From an uncultured Bacilli bacterium (GTDB lineage: Bacteria; Bacillota_I; Bacilli_A; RF39; UBA660): a stretch of 38,892 nt of DNA. Under the pieces are notes generated by a model. It was not told the DNA's origin. It made no database searches and saw nothing but the letters and a program-made list of their open reading frames with translations. Below, in pieces: positions 23,932-31,087 of the stretch. Where the stretch lies: positions 1 to 38,892 of the forward strand of contig CAJUHL010000014.1 of NCBI GenBank assembly GCA_910586425.1, in the 5' to 3' direction. Positions within the stretch are counted from its first letter, which is position 1. The number at the start of each line of letters is the position of its first letter. Position numbers and translations under genes: made by a program.

Positions 23932-24951
23932 TTAACGATTTAACAATATATCTTTCCATTTCGAACAATCACTTGTCTTTTTAATATGATTATAAAATGC
24001 ATTTTTTCGTACCAACACATAAGTATCATCAACCACACCCTTACGATATAACTTACCCAATGTTTTTAAATGTTTCTTCATTCTTTGTTTAGAAGAATAT
24101 CTTAATTTCATGATAATTCTCCCACTAGAACTTACAATATGACGATATCCTAAAAAATCAATTCCATTTTTTACCATACCAATTTGTGTTTTTTGATTGA
24201 GCTGTAAATCTAAAACAGTATTACATAATCTATTTATTTCATTTTTACAATGTGATAAAAACTTTTTATCTCTATGGATTAGTATCATATCATCCATATA
24301 CCTTACATAATGTTTTACTTGCAATACCTCTTTGATATAACGATCTACTACATTCAAGTAAAAAAGCGCAAACCATTGACTCGATTGATTTCCAAGCGGT
24401 AGTCCTCTATCTGCATAATCTGGCTGTTCCTGAACTAATTTTCGGATCAACCACATTTCATCTTCAGAAAAATCAATTTTTTCTAATAAATGAATTAAAA
24501 TATCATGATGGATACTCGGAAAATATTTATGAATATCACATTTTAAAAAATAAATATGATTGTTATTTTCCTTGCGATATTCTTTTCTTAAAAATTGATG
24601 TAAGCGATTGATTGCAAATGTAGTACCTTTTCCCTTTCGGCAAGCACAGTTATCATAGATCAGTTTCTTTTCTATGTTTGGTTTTAAACAAACATCACAA
24701 AAACATCTAATGACTACTCTATCTTTAAAAGGTAAAGCTTCTATTAATCGTTCTTTTGGTTCATAAATATAAAATTTTTTGTATGATCCTAACTGGTATT
24801 GTTTAGTCCAAAGCGCATTCATTAAACGATATAAATTGATGGCTAAATCAGTTTCAAAACGAATGACCTCACCTTTATGTTGTTTTGATTTACGACAATT
24901 TTTATATGCCGTATATAAATTTTCAAACGTAAAGATTTCCTCTATTTGCAT
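23932..24951 (-). CDS. DGR reverse transcriptase
   Basis: 339 residues. RT motifs are in order: FLKCDIHKYFPSIHHD (catalytic Asp139), the DGR-specific motif 4 GLPLGNQSSQW at 183-193, where DGR RTs have a GNxxSQ core in place of the usual PQG, and YMDD at 218-221. A thumb region follows (GIDFLGYRHIVSSSGR). There is no maturase X domain or nuclease domain as in group II introns, and no retron-type NAXXH/VTG pair is visible. With Avd it copies the TR RNA, misreading adenines, and the cDNA replaces VR. It lies between TR and its target. Confidence 0.95.
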   Translation of the reverse strand: MQIEEIFTFENLYTAYKNCRKSKQHKGEVIRFETDLAINLYRLMNALWTKQYQLGSYKKFYIYEPKERLIEALPFKDRVVIRCFCDVCLKPNIEKKLIYDNCACRKGKGTTFAINRLHQFLRKEYRKENNNHIYFLKCDIHKYFPSIHHDILIHLLEKIDFSEDEMWLIRKLVQEQPDYADRGLPLGNQSSQWFALFYLNVVDRYIKEVLQVKHYVRYMDDMILIHRDKKFLSHCKNEINRLCNTVLDLQLNQKTQIGMVKNGIDFLGYRHIVSSSGRIIMKLRYSSKQRMKKHLKTLGKLYRKGVVDDTYVLVRKNAFYNHIKKTSDCSKWKDILLNR

Positions 24952-25252
24952 ACGTTACTCCTCTCAAAAAAAAGAAACACCCCTGATAACGCCCAAAGAA
25001 TGATTCCATTCGTTGTTTGTGTGAGTGTTCATGTATTTTTCCATCGCACTAAGAATTCTCTTTTAGCGGTTAGAAAAGAAGAAAATTCCTTCACCTTACA
25101 ATACGGACCTATTTTACATAAAATAAATTTCTCTGATCTGTTTTCTAGATTTGATTTCAAATCTCTTCAAAAGTGAATCTGGACGCGCCCCAACATTGCG
25201 TTTTCTTACATTGTTTTAGTTACTATTACCGTTTTTGTTAACGACGCGCGCG
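24952..25252 (-). ncRNA. TR RNA with spacer leading to the RT gene
   Basis: From TR to the RT start is 227 bases without a gene. In studied DGRs the RNA just downstream of TR folds, binds RT-Avd and primes cDNA synthesis, so a structured role is expected here. I see no simple strong hairpin by eye; the role is inferred from position. Confidence 0.45.
25179..25252 (-). repeat. DGR template repeat (TR)
   Basis: 74 bases, same orientation as VR. In coding sense it has 27 adenines, many in AAC, AAA and AAT codons (reading Asn-Lys-Asn-Gly-Asn-Ser-Asn-stop-Asn-Asn-Val-Arg-Lys-Arg-Asn-Val). The in-frame TAA is at 25216-25218. No ribosome site or start codon; it is a non-coding template between avd and the RT gene. 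Confidence 0.93.
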
Positions 25253-25330
25253 AGCACACCAAAAGGGGCAAGAACAAAAACGCACAACTAAAAATTTTCT
25301 CCTTAATTAAAGATTTTTCAATCTAAAATC

Positions 25331-25915
25331 CTAATTTCTTTTACGCCATCTTTCATCATCACTCTTTTTCCAAGCAACAATTAAATTGATGGCTTCTGCT
25401 AATTGAATGGATATTTGCTTATATTGCTTTTTTAAAATACAATTAGAGTCTTCCGCAATCATCGCAACATACCCTAAAAGTTTTAACTTTACAATTGCTT
25501 CTTTTTGAAGCTGTTCTCGGCTTATTTTATTGGTTCCAGAGTCCATTCGAATCAAATTAGCTTCCAACAACAATTCTAATGTATCTAAACAATAATTCTG
25601 CATTCTATTCACAAATACGCCTCTAAACTTTTTAGGGGATTTTTCCGTCACCGCAATTACATAAGCACCCAACTTCTTTACAACCGTAATTACCATTAGA
25701 TCATTTGCATTGAACGGAATCTTGGAAATTCTTTCCAATTCCTGATCTTCTATTTCTAATTTTTCTCTTAAAGTATTTATATTTATTTTTTGTTCATTTA
25801 CACGGGCAAGCGCTTTTTTGATTGCAATGGCATCATCTATACTATTTGCACTTGTTTCATATTGTTCTACTTGCTTTGGTATTTTTAAACTACCATTTCT
25901 ATTTACCTGCAGCAC
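25331..25915 (-). CDS. avd: DGR accessory protein Avd with N-terminal extension
   Basis: 194 residues with a GTG start at 25915 (CAGGAG upstream; the nearby ATG runs straight into TAG). From about residue 85 it is the four-helix-bundle fold shared by Avd and the rRNA intervening-sequence proteins: KKFRGVFVNRMQNYCLDTLE, LLEANLIR, EAIVKLKLLGYVAMIAEDSN, and a last helix with QYKQISIQLAEAINLIVAWK. The five-subunit Avd barrel binds RT and nucleic acid and is needed for adenine-directed mutagenesis. The first 70-80 residues, with a helix-rich REKLEIEDQELERIS segment, are extra compared with the 120-130 residues of classical Avd and no inner start with a ribosome site explains them away. Confidence 0.8.
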   Translation of the reverse strand: MLQVNRNGSLKIPKQVEQYETSANSIDDAIAIKKALARVNEQKININTLREKLEIEDQELERISKIPFNANDLMVITVVKKLGAYVIAVTEKSPKKFRGVFVNRMQNYCLDTLELLLEANLIRMDSGTNKISREQLQKEAIVKLKLLGYVAMIAEDSNCILKKQYKQISIQLAEAINLIVAWKKSDDERWRKRN

Positions 25916-25937
25916 TACATCACAGCTCCTGATTGGT

Positions 25938-25943
25938 ATTATA
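25938..25943 (-). promoter_or_regulatory. -10 element ahead of avd
   Basis: TATAAT on the minus strand, about 22 bases ahead of the GTG start. No strong -35; the best hexamer at 17 bases is AT-only. Likely promoter of the whole DGR-target operon. Confidence 0.45.
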
Positions 25944-26126
25944 TCACAAGATTTTATATTTTAAAATCATTACTTTCATTTTTGAAACATATATTAATAG
26001 AACAAAATACCCATTACTATCCATTTTATATTAAGGGAACTATTCGATAATTTTTAACCAACATCAAAAATAATGCTATATGCATATATAATATTTTATA
26101 TCATTTTACGATATTTAAAAATAAGA

Positions 26127-26162
26127 AAAATGCCCTGAAGTTATTTAAAATCAAGACATTTT
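26127..26162 (-). terminator. Terminator after tRNA-Arg
   Basis: A 12-bp stem (AAAATGCCCTGA with TCAAGACATTTT on the plus strand, all pairs counting G-U) around a 12-base loop, ending in TTTTT on the minus strand. Confidence 0.8.
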
Positions 26163-26171
26163 AATATCATC

Positions 26172-26247
26172 TGGTGTTCCCGACAGGACTCGAACCCGTA
26201 TCGGTCCCTTAGGAGGGGACTGCTCTATCCTGCTGAGCTACGAGAAC
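26172..26247 (-). tRNA. tRNA-Arg (anticodon CCT)
   Basis: On the minus strand: acceptor GTTCTCG pairs with CGGGAAC, D arm GCTC...GAGC, anticodon arm GTCCC-CTCCTAA-GGGAC (anticodon CCT), T loop TTCGAGT, encoded CCA. It stands alone, right upstream of the DGR locus. Confidence 0.95.
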
Positions 26248-26281
26248 TTGTTAATATTGTACCACAATGAATTACAAAAAA

Positions 26282-26301
26282 AAATAGATTTGCATCTATT
26301 T
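26282..26301 (-). terminator. Terminator of the HD-domain gene
   Basis: 8-bp stem AAATAGAT/ATCTATTT with loop TTGC, overlapping the stop at 26296 and followed by a long T-run on the minus strand. Confidence 0.85.
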
Positions 26302-26808
26302 CAAAATATTTAGCATTAATAATAAAGAAAAATTAAATCCATAAGTAAGTTGATACTTAAATTTACAACCAAATTCATAAAGACCTACCAGTTTATCAAC
26401 TGTACATATAATCCAACTTTCAGCATATTTTGGAATATGATAGTCTACTGGAAACATATGTGTTTTAATCATATCCTCTTCCTTTTCTGTCAAAGAAAAG
26501 TACTTTTTTGCATTTATCGTTGCTACTTTAGGATGTCCAGTGGTAAACAATATTACCTTATCCTTTGTTTTTTCATAATTTGTTGTTCGATCTAGAAAAA
26601 AATCATGCAACAAACCAGCACGTGCTACTTGATCGTAATCCAAACACAATGCTTTTGCAATTTTATAAGAATAATAAGAAACACGAAGTGAATGATTCAT
26701 TCGAGTAGTTCCATGATGCACGACTGTTTCTAATTGACTAAATTCTTTATTTGCTAAAATCGGATTTACTAATTTCATATAGCATTTATCCCGATGATAA
26801 TTGACCAT
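26296..26808 (-). CDS. HD-superfamily phosphohydrolase
   Basis: 170 residues from the ATG at 26808 with AGGTG at good spacing; a GTG 12 bases upstream overlaps that site. The metal ligands of an HD domain are in place: His35-His36 and MNHSLRVSYY, the HD pair His68-Asp69 in GLLHDFFL, HPK after TTGH, and THMFP at 116-120. The last 25 residues are hydrophobic (FNFSLLLMLNILK). HD proteins of this small kind cleave phosphate from nucleotides or nucleotide signals; the substrate is not evident. Monocistronic, with a TATAAT at 26836-26841. Confidence 0.85.
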   Translation of the reverse strand: MVNYHRDKCYMKLVNPILANKEFSQLETVVHHGTTRMNHSLRVSYYSYKIAKALCLDYDQVARAGLLHDFFLDRTTNYEKTKDKVILFTTGHPKVATINAKKYFSLTEKEEDMIKTHMFPVDYHIPKYAESWIICTVDKLVGLYEFGCKFKYQLTYGFNFSLLLMLNILK

Positions 26809-26918
26809 TTTTACTTTCACCTCAAGTACTATTACATTATATCATAAAATTAAGAATTTAATCATTATTTTTATAACAATTTTAAAATTTATTCTAAAAA
26901 AGATAACAAAATACTTGA

Positions 26919-26948
26919 AAAACCTATGTATTTGATACATAAAGTTTT
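26919..26948 (-). terminator. Terminator of the DUF3048 gene
   Basis: ATGTAT/ATACAT with TTG loop, extended by AAAAC/GTTTT across a small internal loop; overlaps the stop at 26947. Confidence 0.7.
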
Positions 26949-27969
26949 AGGAAATAATGGCTGTTTGATAAGTTGGAAGCACTTGAATAAATGTATTTCC
27001 ATCATTGACCGTAATTGGTGTTCCATCTAAATAAGAATATACCGTCTGTGCGGATCTAGAAGTTTTACTCCAAGTAATCGGTACTGCATACCCATTTGTA
27101 ATATAGTAACCTGTTCCTGTTCCAACTGTATCCAAATTTTGTCTTCCATAAGAATCCATATTATAATTGTTGACACTTGCAATAATAATATTTTTAAAAT
27201 GATATTGTTCATTTGTTACGGCATCTTTATGAATCTCATCATTGACAGAACGCAAATATACTTTTTGTTCTGGGTCATATTGGTATGAAGTTGTCACGTA
27301 TGCAGAATATCTTAACGTAAGTGCACTTGCAACAATCGCATCTTCCCTTGTCTCTAAACCAAATTCATCAACACTATAATGAAGCAACAAGGGTTGATCT
27401 GAAGTCATACGATACCCTTTATTATTTGCTGTATGTTGGATACGGTCCATATCTGTAAACGCAGTGTGCTCATAATCCACACCTAACGTACGATCTCGAT
27501 AAAAACCATCATCATATAAACCATTGATATTAGAAACGCCTAAAGCAGAAATATCGGTCTGTGCTTTTGGACTCCATCCAAAATGAACATAAATTGCGTC
27601 ATGTTCTAATGCATAATCCAAAAAATTATGACGAGAACTACGCACAGATCCAATCCGAGCTGTTGACTGATCTTTAAAAATAGCCATTAACCGTGTCAAG
27701 CCACCTTCCACAATCATCTCATATACAATATAGGCATCCTGTAACCCCGCATGATTTCTTCTTGCCTGTGCATGATTATTAATCATAATCGCATATGGTC
27801 TACTGTTAGAATCCTCATTTATAATTTGCAATTTTGGAACAGGGATTTCTTCTACTGGTGGCTGTTCTACCTTTGGTATCTCTTGTTTCGGTTTCCATAA
27901 GGATACTCCAAATACAACTCCTCCTCCAATCAATAAAAGAAATAATATTATAACAACTACCTTTTTCAT
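26947..27969 (-). CDS. DUF3048 (YerB-like) membrane-anchored protein
   Basis: 340 residues. An N-terminal membrane anchor (residues 4-23, VVVIILFLLLIGGGVVFGVS) without lipobox is followed by a Pro/Glu linker and then DUF3048: RPYAIMINNHAQARRNHAGL, EGGLTRLMAIF, RIGSVRSSRHNFLDYA, HFGWSPKA, and GLYDDGFYRDRT, with the conserved C-terminal part including the TGTGYYITNG and PITWSKTSR elements. In B. subtilis YerB is a lipoprotein near membrane and DNA-repair genes; its role is unknown. It likely faces outward. Single gene with own terminator. Confidence 0.92.
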   Translation of the reverse strand: MKKVVVIILFLLLIGGGVVFGVSLWKPKQEIPKVEQPPVEEIPVPKLQIINEDSNSRPYAIMINNHAQARRNHAGLQDAYIVYEMIVEGGLTRLMAIFKDQSTARIGSVRSSRHNFLDYALEHDAIYVHFGWSPKAQTDISALGVSNINGLYDDGFYRDRTLGVDYEHTAFTDMDRIQHTANNKGYRMTSDQPLLLHYSVDEFGLETREDAIVASALTLRYSAYVTTSYQYDPEQKVYLRSVNDEIHKDAVTNEQYHFKNIIIASVNNYNMDSYGRQNLDTVGTGTGYYITNGYAVPITWSKTSRSAQTVYSYLDGTPITVNDGNTFIQVLPTYQTAIIS

Positions 27970-28001
27970 ACGCTCACCTATCTAATTTCATTATAACAAA
28001 A

Positions 28002-28036
28002 AAAATAGGAATCATGAAAAAATATCATCCTATTTT
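28002..28036 (-). terminator. Terminator of the rhomboid gene
   Basis: 9-bp stem AAAATAGGA/TCCTATTTT with a 17-base loop and T-run on the minus strand, just behind the stop at 28046. Confidence 0.75.
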
Positions 28037-28045
28037 ACCTGCCCT

Positions 28046-29209
28046 TTACAGTACAATTCCATGAAATGCCATATAAATTAGAAATACTGTAAAAATAATA
28101 GTCAAAATCCATCCATTGATTTTTTCAATACGTGTAGATTTATAAGGAACACCAACTGCCATAGTAAGTAGATATCCCCCAATCAATCCTCCAATATGAG
28201 CTGCATTATCAATTCCAGAAATCGTAAAACCAATAATCAAATTAAGCGCAATTAAAGGAATAACTTGGGATTTTAAGACTGTTCCTAAATAGATACGGTA
28301 ATGATACCCAAAGAACAACAATGCTCCAAATAATCCAAATATCGCTCCACTTGCTCCTGCACTAATAAAATTAGAAAAGATAATGGATAATAAATTTCCC
28401 ATGACAGCACTTAACAAGTAGACAACAATATATTTGAATCTCCCTAAAAAACTTTCAATTTGTGACCCAATGACATAAAGCGCATAATTATTCAGAAAAA
28501 AATGCAACAATCCAATATGAACGAAAGCACTAGTCAGTAGTCTATAGTACTCACCATCACGTACTCTTGCTCCATAGTTTGCTCCAAATTCAATTAAAGT
28601 AGAAACATCCCTACTACCTTCCCCTAATAGATACATTGCCAAAAAGACAACCGTATTAATGGCAATCAGAAGGTATGTCATAATTGGTTTTTTTTGCTCA
28701 AATACATGTTGGGCCTTCTTGGATTCTTCCTCATTTTTTTTACTAATATCCTTTGTAATTTTCATAAACAATTCTGCACCTTTTTCTTTAAAGGCTATTT
28801 TTTTTGTAATTGTTGGAAATTCTTCTATGATAAAAGGATACTTTTTCAAATCTGATACTTTTTGAATATTGGCACAACTAATATTTCCAAAATGCATATA
28901 TTCATCCATATGCACACTTTCTCCTAAATTCAAAAATAACGATAAAGCTTCCATATGGAAAGAACAAGTTTTCTTCTTAACTCTTTTTAATATTTGTTTG
29001 GTCCTGTATAAATCAAAACTCATTTGTTCATCATTGTGAATATAATTAGATACAATTCGAACAACTGGATATGAATTTTCTAAATTTTCTAACCAAATTT
29101 CGTTTTTTGCACCATGTAATACAATTGGACTATATCCTTGCTCTGTTATGAAAAAATGCAAAAGTTTCATCACAAGTTCGTCACTTTTTTCTAGCATAAT
29201 CTCTTCCAT
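28046..29209 (-). CDS. Rhomboid intramembrane serine protease
   Basis: 387 residues. A soluble N-terminal domain of about 175 residues is followed by six or seven membrane segments. The catalytic dyad is Ser287 in GASGAIFG and His338 in NAAHIGG; the HFFLNNYALYVIG segment holds the oxyanion His/Asn. This is the layout of B. subtilis GluP (YqgP), which cleaves membrane proteins and helps in quality control of transporters, although the C-terminal TPR domain of GluP is absent. GGAGG precedes the ATG. Divergent from the TspO gene. Confidence 0.95.
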   Translation of the reverse strand: MEEIMLEKSDELVMKLLHFFITEQGYSPIVLHGAKNEIWLENLENSYPVVRIVSNYIHNDEQMSFDLYRTKQILKRVKKKTCSFHMEALSLFLNLGESVHMDEYMHFGNISCANIQKVSDLKKYPFIIEEFPTITKKIAFKEKGAELFMKITKDISKKNEEESKKAQHVFEQKKPIMTYLLIAINTVVFLAMYLLGEGSRDVSTLIEFGANYGARVRDGEYYRLLTSAFVHIGLLHFFLNNYALYVIGSQIESFLGRFKYIVVYLLSAVMGNLLSIIFSNFISAGASGAIFGLFGALLFFGYHYRIYLGTVLKSQVIPLIALNLIIGFTISGIDNAAHIGGLIGGYLLTMAVGVPYKSTRIEKINGWILTIIFTVFLIYMAFHGIVL

Positions 29210-29272
29210 AATTTCCTCCAGTCAGTAATAATATTGTATCTTATTTCATAGGATAAGTAAAGAGGTGCTTTC

Positions 29273-29728
29273 ATGAAAAAAATAATCACATTTTTACTTA
29301 TTTTAGCTCCATGGTTTTTAGGGGGTCTATTATTTTCTTCCAATATCCAATTTTATGAATCATTAAATCTTCCCTTCTTCGCTCCACCTAGCTTTTTGTT
29401 TCCCATTATATGGACCATTTTATATATTTTAATTGCTATTAGTGTTTACAAAGTATATCAAATTTATCATTTTAGTTATCTCAAAAGCTATAACAAATCT
29501 TTATTATGTAATTATATTTTAAATCAACTATTTCCATTTTTCTTTTTTCAATTAGAAAATATTTTCCTAGGATTTGTTGACTGTGTTGCTACTTTAATTA
29601 CAGCGCTTTTTGTCTATTATGAAACAAAAGAGATTGATAAAAAAGCAAGTAAATTCCTGCTTCCATATGTATATTGGTGCTTATTTGCTTGTATCCTTTG
29701 TGTTACAATTTATTTTATGAACTTGTAA
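29273..29728 (+). CDS. TspO/MBR family membrane protein
   Basis: 151 residues with five membrane segments. The strongest signature is NLPFFAPPSFLFPIIWTILY at 32-51, the typical loop and second helix of TspO; the usual W-x-P-P-x-x-x-F-x-x-V-W motif is altered only at its first and next-to-last positions. ATG preceded by AGAGGTG. TspO proteins bind porphyrins and help in stress responses. It is the only plus-strand gene in this stretch, and its stop overlaps the ylyB stop by 14 bases, so the two converge without a spacer. Confidence 0.85.
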   Translation: MKKIITFLLILAPWFLGGLLFSSNIQFYESLNLPFFAPPSFLFPIIWTILYILIAISVYKVYQIYHFSYLKSYNKSLLCNYILNQLFPFFFFQLENIFLGFVDCVATLITALFVYYETKEIDKKASKFLLPYVYWCLFACILCVTIYFMNL

Positions 29729-30617
29729 GTTGATCCACAATATTAGAGAAACACGTAGGAAGTTCGCTTGTAAATTCCATATATTTTCCTGTAGTAGGAT
29801 GAACAAAACCAAGACTTTTCGCATGTAAACATTGCCCGCTATCATCTATAATCTTGCGTCTTCCATAAACCGCATCATTGACAATGGGATACCCAATATA
29901 AGCCATGTGTACCCGAATTTGATGGGTCCTTCCTGTTTCTAATTGTAACTCAAGTAAAGTGGTATTGGAAAATCGTTCCAATACTTTAAAATGGGTTACA
30001 GCATTTTTACTATTGATATCTGTAACTGCCATTTTTTTTCGGTCATTCATGTCTCTTCCAATAGGAGCATCAATCGTCCCCGTATCAGCAGAAACAATCC
30101 CCCAAACAAGCGCAACATATTTCCGATATGTTGTTTTTTCTTCCAATTGTTTTGCCAAGGATTCATGTGCTTTGTTCGTTTTCGCAACCACCAATAAACC
30201 TGTAGTATCCGCATCAATACGGTGAACAATTCCAGGACGAAATTCTCCATTGATAGAACTCAAATGCTTTGAGTGGTATAAAAGCCCATTGACCAAAGTT
30301 CCACTGGGATTTCCAACAGCAGGATGGACAACAATTCCATTCGCTTTATTGACTACCAGTAAATCATCATCTTCATAAACAATATCCAAATCCATTTTTT
30401 CTGGTTTTAAGTCCATCACTTCTTCCTGATATTCTTCAGCTTCTATTTCATCATTTTCTTTGATAATATAACTACTTTTTACGTTTTTTTGATTGACAAA
30501 TACTTTATTCGTTTCTATCATGCTTTGTATTTTACTTCTACTCAAATCCATTTGTTTGGATAAATAAGCATCAATACGAATTCCTACATCTTCTATTGTT
30601 ACAATATATTTTTGCAT
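29715..30617 (-). CDS. ylyB: RluA-family 23S rRNA pseudouridine synthase (RluD-like)
   Basis: 300 residues. An N-terminal S4 RNA-binding domain (LSKQMDLSRSKIQSMIE, residues 16-60) is followed by the catalytic domain with the motif HRIDADTTGLLV; the Asp of this motif attacks uridine. GRTHQIRVHMAYIGYPIVND is the second conserved block. The motif has Ile and Ala in place of the usual Leu and Lys but keeps both Asp residues. It overlaps lspA by 19 bases, the lspA-ylyB order seen in Bacillus. GGAGGATAAAAG ahead of the ATG lies inside the lspA end. Confidence 0.95.
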   Translation of the reverse strand: MQKYIVTIEDVGIRIDAYLSKQMDLSRSKIQSMIETNKVFVNQKNVKSSYIIKENDEIEAEEYQEEVMDLKPEKMDLDIVYEDDDLLVVNKANGIVVHPAVGNPSGTLVNGLLYHSKHLSSINGEFRPGIVHRIDADTTGLLVVAKTNKAHESLAKQLEEKTTYRKYVALVWGIVSADTGTIDAPIGRDMNDRKKMAVTDINSKNAVTHFKVLERFSNTTLLELQLETGRTHQIRVHMAYIGYPIVNDAVYGRRKIIDDSGQCLHAKSLGFVHPTTGKYMEFTSELPTCFSNIVDQLTSS

Positions 30618-31063
30618 CTTTTATCCTCCCTCCACATGATTACAATGAGTAAAAAACCTCCAATAACAACCGCAATATCCGCCAAATTAAAGATTGGGGC
30701 ATCATAACCCAATAATTGAAAATCCAAATAATCAACCACGCCTGCACGAAAAATACGGTCAATTAAATTCCCAATAATACCGCCCAACAATAAACCAAAA
30801 GAAAAGATATTCCAAGAATCTTTTTTTTGTTTCTTTACCCATATATATAAGACAAATAAAACCATGATAGATAAAGCAATAATCGGAATTTGCGAACCCT
30901 CAAATAAACTAAAAGCCACTCCTCTGTTTTTGACAAATGTAAGTGAAAAAAAATGGGGAATCAAACCAACACTTTCTCCAAGTGCCATAAAAATGGTAAC
31001 TAAATATTTTATCAGTTGATCTAATACAGTGATAAAACTTGCAATCCCAACTATTTTTTTCAC
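30599..31063 (-). CDS. lspA: Lipoprotein signal peptidase
   Basis: 154 residues with four membrane segments. The catalytic aspartates are Asp111 in RIFRAGVVDYLDF and Asp129 in FNLADIAVVIGG; the other family boxes are ITVLDQLIKY and FVKNRGVAFSLF. It removes the signal peptide from lipidated prolipoproteins, such as the lipoprotein at 10866-11591. It lies 24 bases behind proS and overlaps ylyB. Confidence 0.97.
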   Translation of the reverse strand: MKKIVGIASFITVLDQLIKYLVTIFMALGESVGLIPHFFSLTFVKNRGVAFSLFEGSQIPIIALSIMVLFVLYIWVKKQKKDSWNIFSFGLLLGGIIGNLIDRIFRAGVVDYLDFQLLGYDAPIFNLADIAVVIGGFLLIVIMWREDKRCKNIL

Positions 31064-31087
31064 ATAATCACCTCAATATCAATGCTT

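Larger units (their letters stand above)
20049..25943 (-). other. Diversity-generating retroelement locus with AAA+/VWA target operon
   Basis: In reading order on the minus strand: promoter, avd, TR, spacer, reverse transcriptase, target gene with VR, 127-residue protein, HEXXH-VWA protein, terminator. All DGR parts known to be needed (RT, Avd, TR, VR with matching ends) are present. All substitutions between VR and TR are at TR adenines, which is the defining DGR mark. No internal terminator is visible, so one transcript may cover everything. Confidence 0.9.

Noticed and set aside
23932..24951. RT as a group II intron or retron enzyme
   Set aside because: There is no maturase or HNH domain and no intron-like ends; motif 4 has the DGR-type GNxxSQ, and TR, VR and Avd are all adjacent.
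26172..26247. tRNA-Arg as attachment site of the DGR region
   Set aside because: I found no second copy of the tRNA 3' end on the far side of the DGR locus, unlike tRNA-Thr.
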